64,000 nt of DNA from Anthostomella pinea (lineage: Eukaryota > Ascomycota > Sordariomycetes > Xylariales > Xylariaceae): positions 1,612,001 through 1,676,000 of the forward strand of contig CAUWAG010000010.1 in NCBI GenBank assembly GCA_963556695.1, written 5' to 3'. Below the pieces are notes generated by a model. The model worked only from the letters and a program-made list of their open reading frames with translations, was not told the origin of the DNA and searched no databases. Positions within the stretch are counted from its first letter, which is position 1, and each line of letters starts with the position of its first letter. Shown here in pieces: positions 50,882 through 61,769 of the stretch. The translations under genes and the position numbers were made by a program.

Positions 50882-53403
50882 TGTGACTGCCCAAGTAGAC
50901 AGTGCTGTGGTCCTTGATGGCACCTTATAGGCCCAGGACTGATGAAATCAGTCGACTGTTGGACTATGTTGAACCACAGACCTCTCATGAACAGCCTGTG
51001 CAAGTCAGTCAGTCACCACCGTCAATCAAACTAAGTATGTGTTGGAGAAAGGAAAGTGCACGGGATCGCCACTGTGAACATCGTCTTGGTCATGGAGGCA
51101 ATGTAGTTGAGGCGTGACATCAATTTGAGGCTTCTCAGCATTGTGCGCATTCGTGCGCATCGATGGAGTACAATGTAGTGCGCGTGGCTTAATGGGAACC
51201 GCTGCCTAAAGTTTGCGGCAAGGGCTCCCCCAGATGAGGGCAGCGACGAAGATCATGCTGGAGTCAAACAGGCACTCAGTGCCATAACATCAACAAATGC
51301 CTGGAGATGGATGGATCTGCTGTCGCCATGTAATTGCAGTGATGTTCCTGGCTTCCACGGCTGCACTTGACCTGCGTGCGCAATTGCAACAGCTGCAAGT
51401 GACACGAAACCCCTTTGCAGGAGATGCGGCGATGAGGAGATGCAGACGCAGAATCTGCAGTGATCTGGCGCGTCGCTGATTGCGTTGTATCCTGGAGCGT
51501 GTTTTGCAGGCCATCGCTGATGGTGACCCCAATTGAGGCGACCGACGATAGTCGCAGATGGGGAAAGGGGTAAATGGAAATTGAATCGACATACCTCGCA
51601 GGCGGCAGGTCATGTGCCTGATCTCGTGCAGTGGGCGGTGGGCGGTGGGTGGAAGTGGGATCTCTCGGTCGCAGTCCAGTGACTTCGCCTTCAAAGTTCA
51701 CGTGAGCACTCGAACGGTGGTAGCCTGTAGCCTGGACGGCTGGGATCCGCGTGATTATGGGGATATCAGTCAACGAAATCTGTCAAAGTCGCCAAATCAC
51801 CACCTGCAACCCGGAAAAGTTGGTAGGCTGAATGTTCGGGCCCGAGATGGCCGGTCGTGATTTTCTGGTCAAAGTTGTCTTTCTTTACATTTGAGAGATG
51901 GAAATGCAGCGACGAGGAGGGAGGAAGAAGGCCAGCATCTCATATGACCCCCCGGGCAAAGCACAGGCCACCACAGGCTACCAGGAGGTGCTCCACTGAA
52001 CCAGCCTGGCGAATCAGAGTGGGTGGCGGGACCATGCTCAGTGCTCACCACCACCAGCGACCACCAGTGACCACCAGTGACCACCCCAGGCAAATCGAAC
52101 ACACCCACCTAAAGAGAACGACGTCTCACTTCTCACTTCCAGTTGTCTTTTTACCTGGCTTCCTGCTGGTGCCGTCTGGTGCCGTCAGCTGCCACTCGCA
52201 CCTCCAGCCGAGGGTTGCCAACGGCATGAGGTGTTTCCATGAGCACCTGCACCTTTCTTTTTTGGGTGAGCCAGATCCCGAGCACCAAACCAACATATAA
52301 TTAAGGTACCGTAGCGATGGGATTACAAGCATGTAGCAATGTGGCAAGCTCCCATTCAGCATTAGAAAGGGTGACTCTATGATTGGCCCAGTACCAGCGC
52401 CGTTTCTAAGCGGTTGTTTTGATCAGCTACCGACCAGTCACTATGATTGAAGAGACCATGATGGTGTGCACTGCCGTAGTGTTTGGCACTGATACCTGCA
52501 TGTGAGTTGATTCCCCAAGTGAATGGGGTTGAGCACCCGGTATTCAGTAGGGAGAGAATAGCATGCATGCCTCTGAGGTCGAGTGTTGGACCTTGGTGTG
52601 CCCCCCTTGCCCCTGAATCCCCCGTATCTCTTTCGGGGTAGCTTTGAGAGTGCCGCGAGGAGGTGTTCCTGTGACCTGTATCAACTGTGTGTGACTGCAT
52701 AGTCTCAGTTGTTGGTTGCACTGCCAATGCTGCCAATATGGGTGCTGTAACAGGCCTCGGGAGTAGCCGCGCTTGGCGTGCTGAGAATCCTGAGCAAATC
52801 CGGGCGGCAGGAATGAATCATGTGCAACAATGTCTGTATGGGTTGCCGACCTGCCAGATACTGCACTTCCCGGTTGCCTCCATGTTGTAGCCGAAAACAA
52901 GCCAGTGAGTATAAGCTACAGCCAAAGGAAGTCAGTCATTATCAAAGTGGCTTAGGTAGATGTACGAGCTATTTCTTGCATGCTGGTCGAACGACTACAA
53001 GTTTACTTAGCGAATAAAATGAATCTGCCTCATCCCGATACTTTCATGACTTTGTAGTTGCTGAGGTGGTGTCGATAACATGGAAGATGGAAGAGGTCCA
53101 GTTTCATGGGGATGATCATATCACGTTAAGAGTCAAGACCGGTGAGTGGCTGATACCTATACCCAACTACATCAACCTGCAAAGCTCATTGGACGGGGAA
53201 CCCGGACCGTAGTGGATCCATGCAATAAGTACCCCGCCAATCCGGCCGACCAATCACATTGACCTCCAACTGCAATCAAGCCTCAATCCCAGCCCACCTC
53301 AAGCCTCGAGACGTCACAACGGTCACATCGCCGACGAGACGGTCAGAGCTGATCAGAGCTTCCAAGCCAGCAACCCATCTGTGAAACTCGAAAAGGGCTG
53401 AAG
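50882..53403. other. Divergent intergenic region, bHLH gene and gid9
   Basis: 2.5 kb with no convincing gene. A short GACCACCAGT minisatellite lies at about 52048-52087. Open frames up to 165 codons (51276-51773 minus, 51857-52300 plus) lack domains and have unlikely composition. Confidence 0.5.
52048..52087 (+). repeat. Minisatellite (ACCACCAGTG unit)
   Basis: About four imperfect copies of a 10-bp CACCAGTGAC unit in tandem. Non-coding. Confidence 0.7.
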
Positions 53404-54792
53404 ATGGGAGACCAGCTAAGCACAGAACTAGACCACGAGAATCACCTCCTCCTCGTATGTCCCAGCTCTGCCGAGCAGTCAACTCATCCCACCTTCTTAC
53501 CGGGCGTATGCCACTAACACCGACTGCAAACAACAGGACCAGCCCCTTCTGCGGCTGCCCTTCGAGCTCCTCCGGAAGACCCTCCGCTCCGCTCGATTCG
53601 AGATCGAGAAGGATGGCGCCCTCATCACCAACACGCTCAAGGAGACGGCAACGAGCAGCGTCAACGGCCGCAGCTCGAAGGAGGATGTGCTCAAGAGCCT
53701 CGACACCATGATCGCGCGCATGCGCGGCACCAAGCGCAAGCTGATCGCCTTTGCCGACGAGGAGGACCGCCTGCACCAACAAGAAGAAGCGCGAGTGCAA
53801 CACCTGGCCGATCTCTACGCCATGTACAGCGTCGACGACGTCAAGTACGAGGGCTGGAGCCGGACGCGGCTCGACCGGCTGCTGGTCGACTACCTCCTGC
53901 GGCAGGGCTACAACGACAGCGCGAGGGCCCTGGCCGAGGAGAGGGGGATAGAGCGCTTGGTCGACGTCGAGACGTTTGAGCAGATGAGCCGGATCCGCAA
54001 GTCTTTGCTCAACGGCAGCGTCGCCGAGGCTCTGGCATGGTGCACAGCCGGAGAAACCAAGAAGGAGTTACGAAAGATGGATGTATGACCTGACCTATAC
54101 ACATGTACCCCTGAACCACTGGAAGCACTGACAGACACCCACAGAGCAACCTGGAATTCATGCTCCGTTACCAGCAGTATATCGAGATCGTAAGGAACCG
54201 GTCGCAAACAAAACCCAACGAAGCACTCGCCCACGCGCGGAGATACCTCTTCCCCTACCGCGACGCCTACCCGAGAGAGGTTTTACAAGCCTGCGGCATG
54301 CTGGCCATTCCGCCGGGCACCGCGCCCACCATCGCCGCATACGCCGACCTGTACTCGCCCGCGCGGTGGGCGATGCTAGCCGAGCTCTTCACAACAACAC
54401 ACAACACGCTCCTGCAGCTGCCCTCGAAGCCGCTCCTGCACGTCGCGCTCTCGGCGGGTCTCTCGGCGCTCAAGACGCCGGCGTGTCACTCGACTCGCCC
54501 CGACTCGTTGGCGGCGCCGCCCTCGCACGCGACCAGCCTGACACTATCCACCAACGTGTGTCCCATCTGCAGCACCGAGCTCAACGAGCTGGCCCGCGGC
54601 GTGCCCTACGCCAACCACAGCACGAGCCACGTCGAGCCCGACCTGCTGATGCTGCCCAGCAGCCGTGCCTACGGCCGCGCCCGTCTCGACGAGTACGCCC
54701 GCAAGGCGGGGCTGCTCGACGGCCAGGTGAAAGACCTGCGCTCCGGCGAGATATACGGCAGGGACACGTTGAAGAAGGTGTACATCACATGA
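53404..54792 (+). CDS. fyv10: GID/CTLH ubiquitin ligase subunit Gid9 (Fyv10, MAEA-type)
   Basis: RING-like subunit of the GID/CTLH E3 complex that degrades gluconeogenic enzymes. Exons: 53404-53454, 53537-54082 and 54145-54792 (414 residues, the usual size). N-terminal coiled coil; LisH at about 124-156 ([25 protein letters not shown]); CTLH at about 160-217, across the second junction ([20 protein letters not shown]); CRA to about 300; then a degenerate RING with Cys338, Cys341, His357 and His361 ([15 protein letters not shown]). The C-terminus [15 protein letters not shown] is the family hallmark. The open frame alone would end at V-stop after KMD; the intron starting GTATGA removes that stop. 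Confidence 0.93.
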
Positions 54793-56321
54793 GCTGTACA
54801 TACATCAACTCAAAACCTGTCAGCGGCATCTGCATATTAATGAAACTCCGGGGCATGGGGGAGTTCTGGAGTCTGTATGCATGCATGTATATATTATCCT
54901 TGGTTTGGAGGTATTATGTGACACGGTTTTCGAGGCGTGTGCTTATCAGGATGGGACGAGACTCATGATGAACCGTATGCTAATGGGCGTTCTTGGGCAC
55001 AATCAACTCCTATCTCATGGTCCATCCGCTACGCATACATCAGATAGGCTGGTGCATCCAGTGCATATGTTATCCGCGCTGGTGTTCAATCCTCTCGCTT
55101 TCGGTAGGCTGTTACCTACCTAGGTAGGCAATAATGAGACCATCTCATAGCACCAGATAGCATCGAACTACCTACTATGCCTCGTGTCTTTCACCCGATG
55201 TTGATTTAAACATATCCTTGCTCATTGTCAAGCTTACTTGGTTGTAGTCAAACAACCGTTTGAATGTAAGGACTAACATGGTTCGATAAAGTTGGTTGAA
55301 TTCATGTAGTTGGACTCAACCAAGTCGTCTAGATTTTAGTGTCTTCCATGCAATTACAAAGTTCCCAGTCAGAGATATGAGCACGTCAGCCCTATCAGTG
55401 GCCTATCAACTTCTCGACATCAACTAGGTCAACACAAATCTCCTTGGCGATTCCCGTGCGAGTCTTCGTCATCTTCATATAGGGCTTTCGTGACTCATCG
55501 GAGAATGTTGTCAGACGAAGGTTTCGCTGGAGCCATATTGGCGTGGAGGTTGAGGGAGAAGACGAATAGGTAGAGTTCAGCCATGAGCCTGGATTGATTC
55601 CAACATCCATACCATCTCTCAATCTGCTGGGTTGGGAACACGAAGTCTCTTTAGCGAAAGAGTAGAGCAAGTCAGGATGCGCCAGGGACATGAGCTACGA
55701 AGCTTGGTCTTCAAGCACTATACCGCGTTTCACCACTGCAATAAGAAAAAGCAAGAAGTTTCTGAGAAGTCCCGGCCGAGCCAACGTGTGGTGTGGTTCG
55801 GACCTGAATTATCTGTATCTGTATGGACAGACAGCCCTTTTTCTCCACGTCCTGATGCCGAGGACGTCTGACCCCCTGGATCCACTAATACTACACTATA
55901 CAGCTGAGAGAGAAAACGCTCGGCACACAAACGGAATTCGCAGGTATGTACGCAAATGCCGCCATGTTCCCCTCATGTGCTACTTGATATCCTATCCACC
56001 GGACCGCGCTTGGAAAGAGATGCGCATCGTGAGAAACCTCGCCCGCGTCGAAAGAAGGATGAAGCCAGCCGGATTGGCCACGAACGAGGCCGGCCACAGA
56101 CCCTTATCCCTTTGGCCCATGTATAGGCCTGAACCAAACTCCAGATGAGAAATCCAGGAATCCCCAGCAGAGTAGAGGAAAGAACTCCTAGACAACAGTG
56201 AGTGGTATGAGAAATCCATCTCCTTCAAACCGGCGGCCGAAGAGATTGATGGAGACCATGTCATTTCCACCGCAAGAGCCCACAGAACCGCATGGTAACA
56301 ACGCAGCAGAGCACGAGGCGC
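54793..56321. other. Intergenic
   Basis: 1.5 kb. A perfect 14-bp palindrome CCTACCTAGGTAGG sits at 55115-55128. A 152-codon open frame at 55690-56148 (plus) has no recognisable feature and is not called. Confidence 0.45.
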
Positions 56322-56894
56322 TCAGGGATATTCGTGGTAATGCCCATACATGGGGTATTGGAGCGGATTCGGCTGTTCCCATTGGCGTCCGTGGTTGGGG
56401 GGCTGTAAAGGGTTGGGCATCATCGAAACCTGTGGCGCATGGCCCGACCTCGTAATCATGCGTGCGTGGTGGCCGATCTTAGACACACCATGATACGAAA
56501 CGTACGACTCGGGATCCATTCCTGCCAGTGAAGCCTGGTGACGTATCTCTGGTGAGAAAGGCAAGCCTGGTGGAGGGTAAAAGGCCTGTTGAGGCCCATT
56601 TTGTTGCTGTACTGGCTGCGCGTGGTTTTGGGGCTCGGTGGAACGGTTTTGGTTACGAAACGGACGATTCGGAAGATTGGGACGAGGCATATGACGAGGG
56701 CCATGACGAGGGCCGCGAGGTGGGTGTGTGAACTGGGACTCTTGTGGCGGCCCCTCTGATCCCTCTTGTTGGCTACTTCTGGGACGAGGCATATGACGAG
56801 GTCCATGACGAGGGCCGCGAGGTGGGTGTATGGATTGGGACTCTTGTGGCATCCCCTCTGATCCCTCCTGTTGGCTACTTCCAACTGTTGGATT
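56322..56894 (-). other. In-frame open extension behind the caf1 stop, with tandem repeat
   Basis: After the caf1 TAG (56897-56895) the same frame stays open for 190 codons to a stop at 56324-56322. The sequence is protein-like: Pro/Gln/His/Arg/Asn-rich, with two 34-residue repeats containing HPPRGPRHGPRHMPRP and a following segment NRPFRNQNRSTEPQNHAQPV. The first ATG is at 56852-56850. It could be a separate small gene, a readthrough extension, an alternative exon of caf1 or chance openness helped by composition. No family is recognised. Confidence 0.45.
56679..56882 (-). repeat. Two tandem copies of a 102-bp unit
   Basis: Copies 56679-56780 and 56781-56882 match at about 95% of positions. 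The period is 34 codons, so the repeat keeps the frame of the open extension behind caf1. Confidence 0.9.
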
Positions 56895-58442
56895 CTATCT
56901 AGTACTGTAGTTGAAAGAGCCAAAAACACCGCCTCCGCCGCCGGGCGTCATCGGGCCCATGCCCATGCCGTTCGTGTTATGTGATTGCGCAGCCGGAGTA
57001 CTCGCCAGTCCGGCACTGGCGGTGCTAGGCGTACTCGGGCCGCCATTGGTATTGCCATTGCCGTTGGGACCACTGGGCGGAGTGTTGTCCGTAGGATTCA
57101 ACTGTTGATGCGCAATCAGTGGCATCTCCATGCCCGAGAACCCCAGACCCCAGACTTTGCCAATATGGTCGTCCGCGATGTCTCCGTTGTAGATTCTTTC
57201 ACGCAGTTGAAAGAATACTTTGCCAGTCAGCAGGCAGTCGGATCCTGCCTGGTGAGCCGCCCCAACACGCTTAATCTTGAGGGCGTCTGCAATGCTCTCC
57301 AAGCCCGACTTCTGCTCGAACTTCTGCATGATCTCAACGGAAGCAGGATCTGATGGCGTAAGGAGTCCAGAGTTGTGCAATTTGACGGCATATTTCATGA
57401 GGTGCTTGACGTCATACGTTGCAGGAAACCACTTCTTCATGGTCTTATCGAACTCACTGTCGTCGTTCGCCAATTTCCTATCCGCGAGAAGTTTAATCAG
57501 GTACCCGAAGTCGTAGCCACCGTGGAAGGAGAGCCACTTGACGTTCTCAAAGCAGACGAAGCCGGAAACGATGAAAAGAGAGGCAAACTTGTGGGGGTCG
57601 ATCCCGTCGCGCTCTAATCTGTCGAAATCGATACCGGCCGATTGCAGTGAGTCGATCGCATTTTGGTTGTACATGTCGTTCTGCAGAGAGAACTTGAAGT
57701 TGAACTGCCATGCGAGAGGTACTTGGGATTGGGCGCCTTGTCTTCTAGCACTAGGGCCCTGTTCGGAGTTGTTCGCTCGATCGGCCGGGGTTTCGCCTTT
57801 CTCGTTAAACAGACTGATGCCTATCTGGATGACATTGAGGAGATCGACATTAACTCGCAGGCATTGGTAATGATAGTCACTTTTGCCTCGGAAATTGCCC
57901 ATCGGTCGTCCTACTATGCCAGGAAACTCCGTATCCTGTCACGCCGCCAAACTGTTAGTAGCCTTCCATGTTCACTTCTGGGAATGCTTTCTTACCATGG
58001 AAACGTAAGGGTACTCCTCCAGCAGCTCCATCAAAACACCCATCTCTTCCTCGAAATTGTGCTTCCACACCTCCCGTATGCGGGCCTTGGCTCCACCACC
58101 TGTTCGTGTTGATCGCTCGCTCGGCGCGCTATGGGATTGTGGGTGAGGATGATGTTGCTGCTGCAATTGGGCAGCATGCTGAAAGCCTGACCTAGCAGCA
58201 TGGCTCGCGAAACCCGTCTGGTCACCCATGCCAAAACCTGGGTCGGCAGTGTTAATGCCAGCGCCCAGTCCCAAGCCATTCGCAGCGAAGGGGCTGCTCA
58301 GTTGGGTGTTGAGATATGCTGGGTTTGCGAGCGACGTCGGTTGGTGGCTTGTCGCATGGGACTGTGAGGGATGGGAGGGGAACTGATGTTGGTACTGAGG
58401 CATCGCGGGCGGACCGCCCCCATACCGAGAAGGAGGCGCCAT
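56895..58442 (-). CDS. caf1: CCR4-NOT deadenylase Caf1/Pop2
   Basis: DEDD-family 3'-5' exonuclease that shortens poly(A) tails in the cytoplasmic CCR4-NOT complex. Exons: 58442-57996 and 57935-56895 (495 residues). The Gln/His/Ser-rich N-terminus (about 1-115) precedes IREVWKHNFEEEMGVLMELLEEYPYVSM. The intron, with a CTAAC branch site, ends just before DTEFPG, so splicing puts the catalytic Asp150 and Glu152 in place. Asp291 (FHGGYDFGYL) and Asp382 (AHQAGSDCLLT) complete the DEDD set. The C-terminus is Gly/Asn/Pro-rich, ending GVFGSFNYSTR. All catalytic residues are present. Confidence 0.94.
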
Positions 58443-59091
58443 CTCTGGTACTAGGCTTTCTCACGATGGTTGTTTGCTTGTCTGTGCTCGTAGGGGCGCG
58501 TTGGTCGTCATCGGTGAGGTCGCGGTGATGGCAACGGGCGACGGGCAACCGAGGGTGACCTGTCACCTCGGTGGCACGCGGTACAAGCCTGGGGCTTGTG
58601 CGAGTTGCCTTGCGGATCTGTATCGCAAGAAGCTGTCGCACTGGTTTTAGTGATATTGAGTGGTATGGTGTCAAGGGATGATTTGTAGTTGTGAACTTAT
58701 TCAGTCGGTACCTCCAGTTAGAGAACACTTGAAACCTACGACCTCAATTCATCGCGACTAGCAGGTGGTGGAAGCTGTCCTGGGACCGCCATAGTTCACC
58801 GCCCACCTGGCACCTCCAGCTGCAACCTTGGAAGCACGGGGCCGTGCGCTCAGACTTCCACAGGTACGGACCGTTATTCTGCCGAAGTGCCGTCACTCAA
58901 CTGCTGCAGGTGTGGGGAGGATCCATCCATGTCGACGTTCAGATTGACCTATCAGCATTCTACAATCCAAGCACCACTGCCAGGCTGGATCAATCGATTG
59001 AACGACAGCTTCAGGAAGCTATTGCCTCTTGGTCTCTTGAGGAGGACTACACCACGACACCTACTAAACGTCCGATTCGCACACATTCACA
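58443..59091. promoter_or_regulatory. Divergent promoter, caf1 and complex I B12 subunit
   Basis: 649 bp between two divergent starts. Contains no recognised gene. Confidence 0.4.
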
Positions 59092-59569
59092 ATGTATCCC
59101 ACACGGTACGGCCAACCAACAATACTCGTTCCAGGGGACAATGGGCAGAACAACAGTGCTGATGCGTCCGTGACCAACAGGATACTCCGAGCCCAGCACG
59201 GCCACCCCAAGCCCAGCATCACCGGCTTCGACCCCAAAAAGTTCGCACACTCGGCCGGCCAGCCGCGCTACGACCCGTGGGAGAGAGCGTCAGTTTTGTC
59301 CCTACCTACCTACCTACCTACCTACCTACCAACCCACCAACCAATCCGCCTCGCGCCTCTGCGCAGATCAGATCCGCTGACTTGGAACCCTCATACACAG
59401 CGAGGCATGGCGATACCAGGGCCTCTTCTCGCGCTGGAACCGGTTCAAGGGCGCCTTCCCGGGCCTGGGCATCGCGACCGTAGCCTTCGCGGTCTACCTC
59501 GGATACGAACAGCTGTTCCTCAAGGATGAGCACCACGGCGATGGGGGACATGGAGAGGGGCATCATTGA
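59092..59569 (+). CDS. NADH:ubiquinone oxidoreductase subunit B12 (NDUFB3-type)
   Basis: Single-span accessory subunit of mitochondrial complex I. Exons: 59092-59288 and 59401-59569 (121 residues). Splicing creates YDPWERAEAWRYQGLF, the conserved B12 core, followed by SRWNRFKGAFPGLGIATVAFAVYLGYEQLF with one membrane segment and a His-rich end (DEHHGDGGHGEGHH). The N-terminal half (about 1-45) is less conserved. The 112-bp intron includes a TACC tetranucleotide run at about 59300-59328. Confidence 0.92.
59300..59328 (+). repeat. (CTAC)n microsatellite in the B12 intron
   Basis: About seven tandem CTAC units lie inside the intron at 59289-59400, near its 5' end. Confidence 0.85.
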
Positions 59570-60347
59570 TTGATTGATTTGGGGAGTTGAACAAGTGAAA
59601 CCGGGGATGCTGGATGCTGGGGGCATTGTACTTATACCGGCCCATCCGGAAAGCAGTGCTGGATGGGTACCAGCCGGCCAAAACGAACGCCTGGCTAATG
59701 AACAAAGATTTAACCATATGACTTGGATGCTGTCCGGAGCAGATCGAGCCACTGCTGAAGAGGGTGGAAATCCGGTATTGGGGGTGGTGTCTGGCTGCGT
59801 ACTTCAGATGCCAAGGTAGGGTATCATAAATCTGTTTGGATACACAGGGAAGCCCTGCCTGCCCTGTTGAGTTATCTATACATGAACCAAAAGGGTCTCT
59901 ATACCTCGTGTGTCCACAGGGCCACGAGAGGGAACACCAGATGTTAGACCAAGGCGACTTTGCAGAGTTGAACGTGCCCCTGATATCGAACAAAGCGGGA
60001 ATTCAACGTTGAAGCCATGGATGATAGGTCGTCGCAAGGCGCACGCAACGGAACTGGCTTGAGGGCACTGTGCAGAGTATTAGGAAATATCATTAGCAGG
60101 GATACGGCGAACTCATCATCGCGAAGTCATAGAATCACATCTGTTTCGCGAGGAATGATCCATTCAGCTTATGGTGTTGATGTGCGTATTTGGTATCTAT
60201 AGCCACCATCCTATCTATCACATCAAGTCCAGCCCAGCCAGATAGATACCTATGTATGCAAGTCCCCAGCTATCCAAAATGCCATAGACAATCTCAACCA
60301 TGCAAGGTGCGCCGTTCTAGATGCCAAGAAATGCAACCCGCCCAAGA
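59570..60347. other. Convergent 3' region
   Basis: 778 bp between facing stops. It begins with a TGATT run (59568-59580). No gene was seen. Confidence 0.55.
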
Positions 60348-61769
60348 TCATAACAGCCCGATGCCATTCACCACATCCAGAGCGCCATCAACAGTGATCT
60401 CTAATTGCGCCACACGTTGCTTCAGACCTCGGTTCTCGTCCCGCAGCAAGCTCACAGTATCCCATGCCACGCTCGAGTCCTGGCCGCGGCAGTTCCGGCA
60501 CCCGTCGGAGCCCATGTTGTCGCCTGCCTCACCAGAAATGTTTTTCACCAGTTTCTGGAACGCAGTCATGCGCTGAGTCGATTTCGACCTCGGCACTTGG
60601 AGCATCGGAGCTCTGGGCTGCTGTGGGCCAGCGGGGCTACTATCGAGGCCTTCGCTGTCGGTTGCGCTGGTCATGGCGGTGGGACTGCGGCTGCGGGAGA
60701 AGATGCTCTCGCTCTCGGCGCTCTCGCGGTCGGTGTCGATGCTCAGCTCCGACATGACGGTGCCGTCGCTCGTCCGCCACCGCTTCCGCTCTTCCTCGTC
60801 AACGCCGAGGTCCTCCGTGATGGTTGACCCTTCGCCCATGATCCTACTGTCCCGACTCATGCGCTGCTCTTCGTGGCGGGCCCGCTTCTCCGCCTGCAGT
60901 TCGGCCATGAGTTGCTGCATCGCGTGCTCCTGCTCGACGGCCTTGGCGGCCATCTGCTCCAATTGGTTCTTGCAGTGCCTGATGCGGAGCTCCGTCTCTT
61001 CCGTCTCCTCTCTCTGCGCCTCCCGCTCGGCCTGCACCTCCTGCATTGCTACTGTCCGCTCCCGGTAGGCATCCTGCATCTTATGCAGCAGCCCGGCGGC
61101 GTTCATCTGCAGGTTCATGTAGGCAGCCGGGGAGAAGCTATCGTGGTCCGAGGGCGACGAGGACGGGAATAGGGCCGCCTCGATATCCATGTTACACAGC
61201 TCATCATCCACCTGACGAGGAGTCGGAGGCTGGTTCGTTAAGCGCGTGGTGAAGGCCGACATGGATGAAGCCAGGAAGCCGAAGCGAGACTGGGTCGCGC
61301 TCTTGGGGGTCGTGTCAAGAGGACTTGCTCCTCGCTTGGATTTCGGTGTAGTATCTGGAGAGGCAGCTCCTTCGACGGGCGTGGCTGACGTGCCACCCAG
61401 CCAGCTGGCAAATCTTTTTGGAGAGTTCTCCGGGCGTTGTCCGCTCCGGCCGTCGCCGGTGAGTGGCATGCCTTGAGATTGATGTTGGGTGTGTGTGGTA
61501 CTGGGCGACCGTGACTGCGTGTTGACATCTAGAGGCGGAAAGGTGGGGGCCGATTGCTGCCGTTGATGATGTAGGTTTGCGGAGAGGACAATACGGTCTC
61601 TGGCAGGCGAAGTCAAGCGGCCTGTTGGTTTTGACAATGCTGCCTCATCTGGATCGAAGGTCAAGGTCGGTTCGCGATGATCGACAGATGTTCTGGGATG
61701 ATTCATTTCTATTTCGGCCCTCCACCCCCGAGGCGCTGGGCCTGGAGGAGTCGCATTGATCCTTTGCAT
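60348..61769 (-). CDS. Coiled-coil protein of unknown function
   Basis: Single open frame of 473 codons starting with a true ATG; a second in-frame ATG lies 21 codons later. I do not recognise a named family. The first 200 residues are disordered, Ser/Thr/Pro-rich, with two copies of DTTPKS. Residues about 225-305 form a long charged coiled coil (MQEVQAEREAQREETEETE, QLEQMAAKAVEQEHAMQQL). A Ser/Asp/Glu-rich segment (VMSELSIDTDRESAESES) follows. The C-terminal 85 residues look folded: basic QVPRSKSTQRMTAFQKLVKNI, a CRNC pair and a short leucine-heptad helix (LLRDENRGLKQRVAQLE). The last part is the best candidate for a conserved domain. Codon pattern and length make it a real gene. Confidence 0.8.
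   Translation of the reverse strand: MQRINATPPGPAPRGWRAEIEMNHPRTSVDHREPTLTFDPDEAALSKPTGRLTSPARDRIVLSANLHHQRQQSAPTFPPLDVNTQSRSPSTTHTQHQSQGMPLTGDGRSGQRPENSPKRFASWLGGTSATPVEGAASPDTTPKSKRGASPLDTTPKSATQSRFGFLASSMSAFTTRLTNQPPTPRQVDDELCNMDIEAALFPSSSPSDHDSFSPAAYMNLQMNAAGLLHKMQDAYRERTVAMQEVQAEREAQREETEETELRIRHCKNQLEQMAAKAVEQEHAMQQLMAELQAEKRARHEEQRMSRDSRIMGEGSTITEDLGVDEEERKRWRTSDGTVMSELSIDTDRESAESESIFSRSRSPTAMTSATDSEGLDSSPAGPQQPRAPMLQVPRSKSTQRMTAFQKLVKNISGEAGDNMGSDGCRNCRGQDSSVAWDTVSLLRDENRGLKQRVAQLEITVDGALDVVNGIGLL

Noticed and set aside
55690..56148. 152-codon plus-strand frame that could be an orphan gene
   Set aside because: True ATG but no domain, repeat or splice support; too little evidence to call.
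56895..56897. Programmed stop-codon readthrough of the TGA-CTA peroxisomal type at the caf1 stop
   Set aside because: The stop is TAG followed by A, and the extension does not end in a peroxisomal signal.
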